Assembly: GCA_015067375.1 (NCBI GenBank)
Contig: SVMQ01000100.1
Coordinates: forward strand, 1 to 7,509
Direction: 5' to 3'
Source of the DNA: Oscillospiraceae bacterium
GTDB lineage: Bacteria; Bacillota; Clostridia; Oscillospirales; Ruminococcaceae
DNA length: 7,509 nucleotides
Shown here: positions 1-7,348 of the stretch, piece after piece
How the letters are laid out: each line of letters starts with the position of its first letter
Numbering within the stretch: position 1 is the first letter of the stretch
Translations under genes and position numbers: made by a program
Notes under the pieces: generated by a model
The model's database searches: none
Told to the model about the DNA's origin: nothing
What the model saw: the letters and a program-made list of their open reading frames with translations, nothing else

Positions 1-1
1 C

Positions 2-457
2 GAGGGCGCAAAGGTAGCTGAGCTTCAGGGCATCAGCGGTGCTTCTGCTGCTATCGACAGAGGCACAGGCTTCCACAATATCGCAGACAAAAAGCTGGAT
101 GTAGTAGCAAGTCAGCCTGCTGATTTCGACCGCACAAAGGGTATGACCGTTATGGAGAATATGCTTCAGGGTAACGGCGATATAAAGGCTGTATTCGCGG
201 CAAATGACGAGATGGCACTCGGTGCAATGGAAGCTATCGCGGCAGCACGCAAGGATGTGCTGGTGGTAGGCTTTGATGCAACAGATGACGCTATTTCGTC
301 TATCAAGGACGGCAGAATGGGCGCTACTATCGCACAGCAGCCCGAACTTATCGGTGCAACGGCAGTTGAAACAGCTGTCAAGCTGATGAACGGCGAGGAA
401 GTTCCAAAGTCTATCCCTGTTGAGGTAACGCTTGTTACTAAGGCAAACGCAGGATAA
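2..457 (+). CDS. rbsB: Ribose ABC transporter substrate-binding protein RbsB, C-terminal 151 residues (5' end outside window)
   Basis: This is the C-terminal half of a periplasmic-binding-protein-like sugar-binding protein. In a Gram-positive cell it would be a lipoprotein on the outer face of the membrane that captures ribose for the RbsA/RbsC importer. The reading frame is open from base 2 to the TAA at 455-457. It aligns by eye along its whole length with E. coli RbsB, including ASQPADFDR, AANDEMALGA, VVGFDAT and ATIAQQPE. The ribose-contacting residues of the family are all present at the expected spacing: Arg at fragment residue 20 (IDRGTGF), Asn 68 (AANDE), Asp 92 (GFDAT) and Gln 112 (IAQQP). 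These correspond to E. coli mature R141, N190, D215 and Q235. The signal peptide and N-terminal lobe lie upstream of the window. A ribokinase gene follows directly, which supports ribose rather than another sugar, although related sugars cannot be excluded. Confidence 0.93.
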   Translation, partial: EGAKVAELQGISGASAAIDRGTGFHNIADKKLDVVASQPADFDRTKGMTVMENMLQGNGDIKAVFAANDEMALGAMEAIAAARKDVLVVGFDATDDAISSIKDGRMGATIAQQPELIGATAVETAVKLMNGEEVPKSIPVEVTLVTKANAG

Positions 458-470
458 ATGTTACGAATGT

Positions 471-494
471 CCTGCTCTGCGTTTGCAGGGCAGG
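471..494 (+). promoter_or_regulatory. Intercistronic hairpin between rbsB and rbsK
   Basis: A 10-bp stem (471-480 with 485-494) closes on a GTTT loop. All positions pair, one of them as G-U. There is no T-run behind it, so it does not look like a full terminator. It starts 13 bases after the rbsB stop and ends 13 bases before the rbsK SD site. By analogy with other binding-protein operons it could protect the rbsB mRNA from 3' exonucleases or damp rbsK expression, so that the binding protein is made in excess over the kinase. The role is inference; the hairpin is seen directly. Confidence 0.6.
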
Positions 495-506
495 GCTTTC
501 AGATAT

Positions 507-512
507 CGGAGG
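507..512 (+). promoter_or_regulatory. Ribosome binding site of rbsK
   Basis: CGGAGG lies five bases upstream of the ATG at 518. This near-perfect SD site fixes the ribokinase start at 518 rather than at the in-frame ATG at 458. The 458 ATG abuts the rbsB stop codon, has no comparable SD site, and would add 20 residues with no ribokinase similarity that are encoded by the hairpin. Confidence 0.85.
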
Positions 513-517
513 CTAAA

Positions 518-1402
518 ATGAAAGTACTTACGATCGGCTCTATGAATATAGACCATGTATACAGCGTTGACCATATCGTCCAACCGGGCGAAACGCTGAC
601 CACAGGAGGAATGAACATCTTCCTTGGAGGCAAGGGCATCAACCAGTCTATGGCACTCGCAAAGGCAGGGGCGCAGGTCTACCACAGCGGCATGATAGGC
701 GAGGACGGAACGATGTTCCTTGATGCCTGCAAAGAATATGGCGTAAACAGCGACTACATCCGCACCATCGACGAAAAGACGGGACACACTATCATTCAGG
801 TGGATAAGAACGCACAGAACTGCATACTGCTATACGGTGGTGCTAACAGATGTCTGACAGAGGAGTTCGTGGATGATGTGCTGAGCCACTTTGAAAAGGA
901 TGATATCCTGCTTCTCCAGAACGAGGTAAATCTCCTTCCGTACATCATAGACAAAGCGTATGCAAAGGGAATGCAGATCGCTCTTAACCCATCGCCGTTT
1001 GACGATAAGCTTAATGAGTGCGACCTCAGCAAGATAAGCATCTTCCTGCTTAACGAGATAGAGGGCGGACAGATAACAGGCGAGAGCGAGCCATCCGCTA
1101 TACTTGACAAGCTTCAGCAGATGTATCCCGATGCAAGGATAGTGCTTACACTCGGCAAGGACGGCGCGGTCTATGCACACAAAAACGAGCGATACGAACA
1201 GCCGATATTCAAAGTTGAAGCAGTGGATACGACTGCGGCGGGCGATACCTTTACAGGATATTTTCTTGCAGGACTCATCGACGGAATGGCGGTGCCTGAT
1301 ATACTCCGCATGAGTGCAAAGGCTTCGTCGATAGCTGTCACAAGGCACGGCGCGGTACAATCTATACCGTATCGTAATGAGGTTGAAGAAGCATTGAAAT
1401 AA
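518..1402 (+). CDS. rbsK: Ribokinase (PfkB family)
   Basis: Cytoplasmic kinase that converts D-ribose and ATP to D-ribose 5-phosphate, feeding the pentose phosphate pathway and nucleotide synthesis. The protein has 294 residues, slightly short of the usual 300-310 but apparently complete. Visible PfkB features in order are the N-terminal strand with MNID (9-12), the first family signature GGKGIN (37-42) with sugar-contacting Lys 39 and Asn 42, the QNE segment (134-136) whose Glu matches E. coli E143, NPSP (158-161), the NEIE loop (179-182), and the second signature DTTAAGD (237-243) ending in the catalytic base Asp 243. The start at 518 is set by the strong SD at 507-512. It lies 60 bases downstream of rbsB in the same direction, so it is presumably co-transcribed, and a terminator overlaps the bases just after its TAA. 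Other PfkB sugar kinases are possible from motifs alone. The rbsB neighbour makes ribokinase the best call. Confidence 0.92.
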   Translation: MKVLTIGSMNIDHVYSVDHIVQPGETLTTGGMNIFLGGKGINQSMALAKAGAQVYHSGMIGEDGTMFLDACKEYGVNSDYIRTIDEKTGHTIIQVDKNAQNCILLYGGANRCLTEEFVDDVLSHFEKDDILLLQNEVNLLPYIIDKAYAKGMQIALNPSPFDDKLNECDLSKISIFLLNEIEGGQITGESEPSAILDKLQQMYPDARIVLTLGKDGAVYAHKNERYEQPIFKVEAVDTTAAGDTFTGYFLAGLIDGMAVPDILRMSAKASSIAVTRHGAVQSIPYRNEVEEALK

Positions 1403-1405
1403 TAT

Positions 1406-1445
1406 GAGAATGAGTCTGATATTTTATCGGGCTCATTCTTTTGTC
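1406..1445 (+). terminator. Rho-independent terminator of the rbs operon
   Basis: A 14-bp stem (1407-1420 with 1426-1439) with a 5-base loop is followed by a T-rich tail (TTTTGTCTT). It begins five bases after the rbsK stop codon. Two of the pairs are G-U in the + strand RNA and would be A-C mismatches in the opposite RNA, so the structure is tuned to + strand transcripts, as expected for rbsK. Bases 1397-1439 align without gaps to 7418-7460 at the other end of the window, inside an insertion sequence (35 of 43 identical; see findings). Confidence 0.88.
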
Positions 1446-1615
1446 TTGATCACTCAATTTGTTTCATAAACAACGTTCATACCCATCTAGTCAAAACCCG
1501 CGATATTTGTTCGTATTTTCGTGCAAATTCGACAAAATGTGGTGAATCACCAATAGTGGTACCGTGGAAACATTATACGCATCGGATTGAATACTGATAT
1601 AGAACATCCTACATG
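1441..1615. other. Gene-free convergent spacer
   Basis: About 175 bases between two terminators, with no credible gene on either strand. The only open frame (minus strand, 1491-1685) overlaps the next terminator and the end of the large CDS and has no recognisable sequence. Two small symmetries are visible: TGGTGA-A-TCACCA at 1540-1552, and a weak bulged stem at 1506-1513 with 1530-1536. No promoter I would defend is present. Confidence 0.6.
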
Positions 1616-1654
1616 AAAAACGGGAACAGATATAAGTGATCTGCTCCCGTTTTT
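1616..1654 (-). terminator. Terminator of the DUF4132 operon
   Basis: A 16-bp stem (1616-1631 with 1639-1654) with a 7-base loop lies 17 bases beyond the stop codon of the large minus-strand CDS. In the minus-strand RNA every position pairs, one as G-U. In the + strand RNA that pair becomes an A-C mismatch, so the hairpin fits the minus-strand transcript better. The stem ends in a run of five T on the minus strand. A T-rich stretch also follows on the + strand, so it may work in both directions and back up the rbsK terminator. Confidence 0.88.
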
Positions 1655-1671
1655 GGCTTTTAATGTATTGA

Positions 1672-4600
1672 TCAGATCTGGTCAAGAATGAATGGATCCT
1701 TTATCTTCTTGTCATCTGCGAATAAAAGCACCTTTGTGATTATCTCAGCGGTCTTTGGATCGTCGTCCGCAAAGGGCAGGAACAGACGTCCTCTGTGCTG
1801 TGAGTGTACAGGAAGCACCGCTATCATTGCGCCGCCCTTCTTGTGGATGACGCCGCTTCCGAGATGAACGGTGTAGCTTGCGCGGCTTCCCTCGATATGC
1901 GCGTGAGAGCCCTCGATGCGGACGTTTTTGAGCTTGAACAGCGGCAGTGTGAACTCAAGCAGTGCCGCGCGCATTTCGATAGTGGAGTGGGAAGTTTCAG
2001 GGTCAACACCGCCTGCGTGGGCAACGCTTACGGCAAGGTCAACATCGCGCATTACCTCGGAGAATATCACGTCAGGCACCTTGCTGATGTCCAGTGGCTT
2101 GCCGTTTCTGCGGTCGAAGAACTCCACCCATTCAAGGGTCGGAGCCTCAATATCCGCTGGAGAGAACCAGTCCGCCATTGCATACATGGACGCGACGATA
2201 TCCTCCTTGTAGAATACCTTCTGCATTCCGTTTTCCACATCGGCTATCCAGCGGCGGGTCTTAAGGCATGCCGCCGCTTTCTTCGGCTGTATCTGATTGC
2301 CCGAGTATCGCATACTGCGCGGCATGAGAGCCTCCTCCTCGGTCTTTACATACAGCTCTCTGAAAACCTGCTTGAACGGCTGTACTATGCCGTTTGAGAA
2401 TATATATCGCTGATATTCAGACCAATTTCCCGCTGCATAGATATGATAGGGGTGCGCCACTGTAAGCGCGTCCTCCGCGGAGAGCTTTACACTTCCGCCG
2501 TCGCAGGAGATAAGCTCCATTCCCTTCAGGAAGCCGATATTATCTCCCGACTTGAATACCAGCTTATCCAGCAGTGCGGCGACTACGGGGCTTTCGGCAA
2601 GCAGTGAAAGCTCCTCGGCGGAAAACTCCGTGCAGTCCTCCATAGCCTGCTCCAGCATCGTTCTGGTGCGGCGATATTGCTCGGTGAGCTGTTTTTTCAT
2701 GGTCGTCAGCCTCAGAACATATTCGTTCTTTTTAAGCTTTGCGGGAACGGATTTCAGTGCCTTTCCGTCCTTTGTGCAGACTATCTCGGTCTTGCCATAC
2801 TCATCCACAGTGAGCTTTAATGTAACTCCCTCAACGGAATGCTCCTCAAAAAGCTCGGCATTGTCCTCTGTAATCTTGCCCTCCATACGGAGCGTCAGAC
2901 GCATGGTGTCGGTATATCCTGCATTGAGTGCGAGGTTATCAAGAGCCGTCTCAAACGCTATTCTTTCGCTCTGGATGCGCTGTGCGCCGAATTTCTTGCT
3001 CTCTTTAAGGAATTTCTGCAGGAACAGATATCTTTCCCTCAGCTCCTTGTCGTCATTCAGCGGAATGAGCGCGTAAGCCATCAGCAGGTCTTTGTTGCGC
3101 TTGTCGGATATCTGCGCTTCTGTTTCGGCTGAGTTGAGTTTTCCAAGCACCGCGTCAGCGTATTTTCTTGCGCGTGAGTGCTTCGTGCCGTCCGAGATGT
3201 ATTTTGCGGCGTTGTAGATGAGGTCAAACCGCTTCTCGCCCATAGCCTCGTACGCGCTTCTGAACCACTTTATATCGAACGCGCCGCGGTAAAGCTGTCC
3301 GGGGGAGAGGGGAGTATATTTCGCTATCATAGCGGCGCGGCGGTCGTCGAATTGCTCATTCATGTGCGCCATGAAGTAGTAGCAGGTGGACTGGAAGCCC
3401 TCCCAGCCGAGAAGCTCCTCCGCAAGCGGAAGCCATTCTGGGGAGTAGAGAGCCGCCTCGACAAGTCGCTTTTCGGATATGTCAGAGGCCTTCATCAGTG
3501 CGGAAAGCTCCTCTGCGGTGTCTGTGTTGAAAGGAATACACACCGCCAGCAGCATGGAAAGACAGCTTCGCTTGGTCAGAGCCTTATCTCCGTAGAAATA
3601 TGTTGAACGGTCGAGGGTGTCCTTGCCCAGTGCGGCGAGTATTCTGGTGAAATATTCCGCGCCGTAGATTCGCTCTATCTTAGGAATGACATCAGAATAC
3701 ATTGTAGGCGTATCACCGCGGTTAAGCTCAACGGAAAGCACCTCGCCCACCACTGTCTCGTACATATCCGAAACAAGGTCGCAGAAACGCTTGTATTCCT
3801 CGTCATAGTTTTCGGGGCTTCCCACCAGCTTTTTCAGCTTGTCAGCACCGTTGATCCTGCGGTATCCGTGGCTTCTGCGGTTTGATACATCCCTGTCGCT
3901 GTCACGCACTGCAGTTATCAGGAGAGATAACTGACTAAGTGAATATTCAAGCATATCCTCCTGAAACAGAGTATGCAGCAGCGTTTTTCTGGATATAAGT
4001 CCTCTGTGCGCCGCAACAAGATATGCGCAGGGGTCGGCGCGCATGAAACGGTAGGGGCGCTCGCCAAACCCGCCGACATAATAGGAATAATGCCGCTGGT
4101 CTTTGGTTATGTTGCGGTAGGTCTTTTCTCCTGCTGCAACGATAAGCGGAAACAGCTTGTCGAAATGCTCGTTGTTTGCGAGCCTTTCAAGAGACAGCAG
4201 GCATCCTATCTTTTCATTCTGATTTATCATCAATGGGGAGGGTGTATAGGAGAATGTGCCCCTTGTGACCCTTGCAGGCTGTATCATAAAATCGCTGTCG
4301 GGGAGGCATTTCAGATACCACAGGTATATGGTGCCGCTGAGATATGGCGCGTCCTCCTGCCTGCTGTATCTACGCAGAAAATATCCCATAATACTTTCAC
4401 ACTGACCTCTGTGTTTAAGCAGTACAGTGCTCTCAAATCCGTCACCGAATATTTCTGCAACATACTTGTCCCAGGGCAGCTTCTGGTCGTTGAAGGGACT
4501 TGTTGACATAAGGATGTGTATTCTCCTTATATCCTCGGGCGTAAGGGCGTTTTCTCCGTACCAGTCCTCCCACAGTGAAAGGAACGGAATACGGTATTTC

Positions 4601-6867
4601 GTCCTGCCGTCCTCGTCGATGTATTTCTCGCTGAAATGCCCATCGTTTCCGAGGAGCGCAGGCTCGCCGTTCATGTCTGTAAATTCCTTGTCAGCATTCT
4701 TTTCTATCAGTTCGTCAAGCGATCTCAGGTGTTCAACAGCCTTTGTACAGCTGCTCTCCTTTGAAGAAAGCGCCTTTTTCGCATTGCCGATAAGGCTGTC
4801 GAGGAAAGAGCCTTTTCCCATAAGCAGCGTCCCCAGCTTTGACTCAGGAAAATAGCGCAGGAATACCTCCAGACACTGCTTTGTAAATTCCACATCCTCT
4901 GCGGGCGCGATATATCTGTCCTCGTCAGTGAAAAGAGCCTGTCTCTGCTCGGTCTTTTCCTCTTTGCCGAGTATTCCCTCAAGCAGTATCCGTTCCTTTG
5001 CGGTGGGGGAGGGCATATTCTCCGCGAGGCTGCGGCAGTCATTAAACAGCTTTTGTCTGCCATTGTCCTTTTGCAGCGTCATCACGATATCGAGGGCGGC
5101 GGTGCGCTTTTCCTCCTTTTTATCGGAGAGAAGCCTCTGCACCGAGCCTAAAAGAGCCTCATCGCTCTGCTTGTACAGCAGCTCCAGCAGATTTGCGCGT
5201 ATCGCGGCGGATTTGTATTTCAGCATATCCTCCATCTGGAGATAGTTTTCTTTCTCAAGCTGTACTGACCTGATAAGTAACGCTGCGGCGTCTGCGGTAT
5301 CTGTTTCCCTGTCCGCAAGCGACTGCGTGAGTATACGTCGCTGATGAGCATTCTGCGGCGCCTTCAGCAGCATATTCAATACTTTTTCTCTGTCGCCGTA
5401 AAAAGCACTGTCGATCTCCTTGATGAGAGTGCAGCAGAAATCAAGCTTCTCCTCGTCGTTAAGCACCTTTGCAAGCAGAGCCATTCGCGTGATGACGTGG
5501 GATTTATTAAGCTCCGCAGTGTGCCAGGGGAAGATACAGGGCGAAAACTCCAGCTTCTTTTTGGGGATGCTGTCGTAAAGCGATTTCATCATGTCGTAGT
5601 ATTCACAGATATCATCACCCTCGGAGAAATACAGGCGTTTCGTCTGCTCGTAATTGTCGCTGCGGATGATGCGGTCAGTTTCGGGCATAAACAAGGGGAG
5701 ATATACCGCGGTGATGTCAAGCTCCTGCAGATGAGCTTTAAGCACGCGCTTTGCATTTATGTTCATAAGCGTCTTATGCTCGGTAGAGCGCAGATAATAA
5801 CCCGCCGCAAGTATCTGATGCCTGCTGCCGCTTTCGGATATCTTATTAATATACTCTGAGGACTTTGCAAGCTCTCTTGCGCCGACTGCCCACAGACCTA
5901 TGTAAATCTTCATGCAGTCGTCGGAGAAGATGTATTCCTCCGCCTTTGCGCTGTCGGAGAGGCACTCCGAGATAAGCGTCATTGTCTTGCCGCTGATTCG
6001 GTCGAGGTCGGCAGTGTCTGGAGTCATAAGTCCCGTCCATGTGCCGACAGCACGTTTTACAGCAGAGAATCTTATAAGGTCGTTTTCAGTGATAACGCGG
6101 ATTATCTCGGTAAAGCCCTCAACGGTGCCCTCGTCTGCGGATTCGCAGATGATCTGCCGCAGACCCTCCTGCAACCGCGCGGCAAGCAGCAGCTTACCGA
6201 CAAGCCTGTGCATTTCCGTGTTGCTGCTCAGAAAAATTCCTCTGATGTGTGTGCGGGAAAGAGCGGGAGCGTCCTCGCCCATAAGAATATCGGTGAGAGC
6301 CTGCTCCACGGCCTTATTTCCGTTGTCCAGCTCGTAGGCGATGGCGTATTCATTTGCAGCACAGCCGTAATGAGCGCGGCAGGAATAGCTGTATTCCTTG
6401 TCGGACATCTTGTTCAGCAAAAGCTCCTCCACCGTATGCTCCATGCACATATAACGGTTGAATGATCGCAGTATCCCCAGCATCTTCTCGATGTAGAGGG
6501 AATATGTAGCTGTGCGGTAGCTTCGTCTGTAATAGCTGTCGGACATCTGCCATTTTACGCAGTTATCCACAGCATAGAAGAAATGCTCCCTGAAACAGGG
6601 AAGTACCCATTCCTCCACCAGCCACATAAACTCGCCTCTGAACATATCCGAGGGCTTTTTGTACTTTTCGCTCAGCATTCTGATCATATCCATCACGAGC
6701 GATGTTTTTTTTCTGCCCCATGGGTCGGTGTAGCGCACATCCTCCAGAATCTTTTTCTGCTCAGGGGACAGCTTCTTTTCAAAGCTTATCTCTTTTTGAG
6801 TAAGCTCATCCCTGTACTGGACATACAGCTTTTCCTTCTGCTCATCGGTGAGATGCTCAAAAGCCAT
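1672..6867 (-). CDS. Giant DUF4132-domain protein (YehI/MolR-type), 1731 residues
   Basis: Very large, apparently soluble cytoplasmic protein of unknown biochemical function; no signal peptide or membrane segment is visible. The start at 6867 (MAFEHL) is supported by AGGAAGG at 6878-6884, ten bases upstream. The frame also runs back to a TTG at 6888, which would overlap that SD. The N-terminal ~60 residues are charged and helical. Residues about 490-610 look like HEAT-type helical repeats (for example AAIRANLLELL near 554-564). The last ~380 residues carry the DUF4132 hallmarks: GKALKSVP (1368-1375), a following basic helix ending in LEQAM (1405-1409), AHPYHI (1471-1476) leading to QPFKQVFRELY, HLGSG (1668-1672), LPFADDD, and the C-terminal DPFILDQI. 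Family members usually end in a similar DP.I..QI motif. The N-terminal ~1300 residues may include a DUF5724-like region; I am not sure of this. It is clearly longer than E. coli YehI (about 1200 residues). No Walker, nuclease or protease motif stood out. It is the second gene of an operon and is closed by a terminator. Confidence 0.87.
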   Translation of the reverse strand: MAFEHLTDEQKEKLYVQYRDELTQKEISFEKKLSPEQKKILEDVRYTDPWGRKKTSLVMDMIRMLSEKYKKPSDMFRGEFMWLVEEWVLPCFREHFFYAVDNCVKWQMSDSYYRRSYRTATYSLYIEKMLGILRSFNRYMCMEHTVEELLLNKMSDKEYSYSCRAHYGCAANEYAIAYELDNGNKAVEQALTDILMGEDAPALSRTHIRGIFLSSNTEMHRLVGKLLLAARLQEGLRQIICESADEGTVEGFTEIIRVITENDLIRFSAVKRAVGTWTGLMTPDTADLDRISGKTMTLISECLSDSAKAEEYIFSDDCMKIYIGLWAVGARELAKSSEYINKISESGSRHQILAAGYYLRSTEHKTLMNINAKRVLKAHLQELDITAVYLPLFMPETDRIIRSDNYEQTKRLYFSEGDDICEYYDMMKSLYDSIPKKKLEFSPCIFPWHTAELNKSHVITRMALLAKVLNDEEKLDFCCTLIKEIDSAFYGDREKVLNMLLKAPQNAHQRRILTQSLADRETDTADAAALLIRSVQLEKENYLQMEDMLKYKSAAIRANLLELLYKQSDEALLGSVQRLLSDKKEEKRTAALDIVMTLQKDNGRQKLFNDCRSLAENMPSPTAKERILLEGILGKEEKTEQRQALFTDEDRYIAPAEDVEFTKQCLEVFLRYFPESKLGTLLMGKGSFLDSLIGNAKKALSSKESSCTKAVEHLRSLDELIEKNADKEFTDMNGEPALLGNDGHFSEKYIDEDGRTKYRIPFLSLWEDWYGENALTPEDIRRIHILMSTSPFNDQKLPWDKYVAEIFGDGFESTVLLKHRGQCESIMGYFLRRYSRQEDAPYLSGTIYLWYLKCLPDSDFMIQPARVTRGTFSYTPSPLMINQNEKIGCLLSLERLANNEHFDKLFPLIVAAGEKTYRNITKDQRHYSYYVGGFGERPYRFMRADPCAYLVAAHRGLISRKTLLHTLFQEDMLEYSLSQLSLLITAVRDSDRDVSNRRSHGYRRINGADKLKKLVGSPENYDEEYKRFCDLVSDMYETVVGEVLSVELNRGDTPTMYSDVIPKIERIYGAEYFTRILAALGKDTLDRSTYFYGDKALTKRSCLSMLLAVCIPFNTDTAEELSALMKASDISEKRLVEAALYSPEWLPLAEELLGWEGFQSTCYYFMAHMNEQFDDRRAAMIAKYTPLSPGQLYRGAFDIKWFRSAYEAMGEKRFDLIYNAAKYISDGTKHSRARKYADAVLGKLNSAETEAQISDKRNKDLLMAYALIPLNDDKELRERYLFLQKFLKESKKFGAQRIQSERIAFETALDNLALNAGYTDTMRLTLRMEGKITEDNAELFEEHSVEGVTLKLTVDEYGKTEIVCTKDGKALKSVPAKLKKNEYVLRLTTMKKQLTEQYRRTRTMLEQAMEDCTEFSAEELSLLAESPVVAALLDKLVFKSGDNIGFLKGMELISCDGGSVKLSAEDALTVAHPYHIYAAGNWSEYQRYIFSNGIVQPFKQVFRELYVKTEEEALMPRSMRYSGNQIQPKKAAACLKTRRWIADVENGMQKVFYKEDIVASMYAMADWFSPADIEAPTLEWVEFFDRRNGKPLDISKVPDVIFSEVMRDVDLAVSVAHAGGVDPETSHSTIEMRAALLEFTLPLFKLKNVRIEGSHAHIEGSRASYTVHLGSGVIHKKGGAMIAVLPVHSQHRGRLFLPFADDDPKTAEIITKVLLFADDKKIKDPFILDQI

Positions 6868-6868
6868 G

Positions 6869-7279
6869 TTACCACATCCTTCCTGCAAGCATGACCAGTC
6901 TTATAAAGGTCACGCTGCTGTTTTCGTTCAGTTCAATGCTTCCGTCGAGCTCTGTAAGCTCGTCCTCTCCGAGAAAAACGCGGTAAAGCCCGTCATCAAA
7001 GGCGAGTATCGCGTCATCTGTTGCTTTTGCGATGTCTGCAGGCACTCCATCCGACATCCCGAATGCTATCTTTCCGAGCTCGCTCATTGCGGTGATTGCC
7101 TCATCAGTTAGCGGAACTGCTTCTGCATTTATCCGACCGTTGTAGGCGATGACGCAGGTGCGCACGCTTTCTGTAATAAGCTCGCGCAGGGTGTGTGGCT
7201 TATTTTCGAGGAAAAATGGCATATCGCTTATTCTGTTCCGCTTTTTGCCAAGCTGTTTTACATTTACCGAAATAGTCAT
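6869..7279 (-). CDS. Conserved-looking small protein, 136 residues, partner of the DUF4132 protein; possibly ubiquitin-like fold
   Basis: I do not recognise a named family. The start at 7279 (MTISVNV) has a strong SD, AAAGGAG at 7286-7292, six bases upstream. A TTG at 7348 in the same frame lies inside the promoter and is rejected. It has no signal peptide or membrane helix and is acidic in its second half. Residues 1-24 look like two strands around a turn (MTISVNVKQLGKKRNR...PFFL), and 29-46 like a helix (TLRELITESV...). Residues 47-92 are a helical or loop segment. Residues 96-136 again look like strands (GLYRVFLGEDEL, then SSVTFIRLVMLAGRMW). That order resembles ubiquitin-like beta-grasp proteins with an insertion after the helix; this is inference from pattern only. 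Its stop is one base before the ATG of the giant DUF4132 protein, whose SD lies inside this gene. The two are therefore almost certainly co-transcribed and translationally coupled. Confidence 0.8.
   Translation of the reverse strand: MTISVNVKQLGKKRNRISDMPFFLENKPHTLRELITESVRTCVIAYNGRINAEAVPLTDEAITAMSELGKIAFGMSDGVPADIAKATDDAILAFDDGLYRVFLGEDELTELDGSIELNENSSVTFIRLVMLAGRMW
6878..6884 (-). promoter_or_regulatory. Ribosome binding site of the DUF4132 gene
   Basis: AGGAAGG on the minus strand lies ten bases before the ATG at 6867 and inside the last codons of the 136-residue protein gene. It decides the ATG at 6867 over the upstream in-frame TTG at 6888, which would place the SD within the coding region. 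Confidence 0.75.
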
Positions 7280-7285
7280 GACAGG

Positions 7286-7292
7286 CTCCTTT
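7286..7292 (-). promoter_or_regulatory. Ribosome binding site of the 136-residue protein gene
   Basis: AAAGGAG on the minus strand, six bases before the ATG at 7279. It is a strong site at ideal spacing and sets the start of the first gene of the operon. Confidence 0.85.
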
Positions 7293-7319
7293 ACTGTATT
7301 ACTATGATAAACTACTTCA

Positions 7320-7348
7320 ATTATATCACTGACCAAAACAAATGTCAA
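7320..7348 (-). promoter_or_regulatory. Perfect-consensus sigma-A promoter of the DUF4132 operon
   Basis: On the minus strand, -35 TTGACA (7348-7343) and -10 TATAAT (7325-7320) are separated by exactly 17 bases, and TGA directly before the -10 gives an extended -10 element. The A/T-rich stretch just upstream of the -35 could act as an UP element. Transcription would start near 7313, leaving a leader of about 34 bases before the ATG at 7279. No clear operator dyad overlaps the boxes, so strong, largely constitutive expression is the simplest reading; that is inference. Confidence 0.93.

Noticed and set aside
458..517. Upstream ATG at 458 as the ribokinase start (314 residues)
   Set aside because: It lacks a proper SD, the added residues are encoded by the intercistronic hairpin and do not look like a ribokinase N-terminus, and the ATG at 518 has a near-perfect SD.
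830..1360. Long minus-strand open frame (176 residues) antisense to rbsK
   Set aside because: It lies entirely opposite a well-supported ribokinase, has no SD or recognisable sequence, and is best explained as a coding shadow.
1441..1615. Decayed IS3 transposase upstream of the relic-like end at 1398-1436
   Set aside because: Beyond the hairpin the minus strand gives only a weak and gapped resemblance with early stops and no terminal repeat, so it cannot be called a pseudogene; the idea is kept only as one explanation of the twin hairpins.
1491..1685. 64-residue minus-strand open frame in the spacer
   Set aside because: It begins inside the large CDS, runs through a strong terminator hairpin and shows no similarity or SD.
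1804..2397. 197-residue + strand open frame opposite the DUF4132 gene, with similar ones at 3973-4506 and 5344-5859
   Set aside because: All lie within the well-supported large minus-strand gene, show no family features and have low-complexity shadow composition.
6868..6888. TTG at 6888 as the start of the giant protein
   Set aside because: It would put the SD AGGAAGG inside the coding region; the ATG at 6867 is correctly placed behind it.
7280..7348. TTG at 7348 as the start of the small protein
   Set aside because: It coincides with the -35 box of the promoter, so the extension would not be transcribed; the ATG at 7279 has a strong SD.
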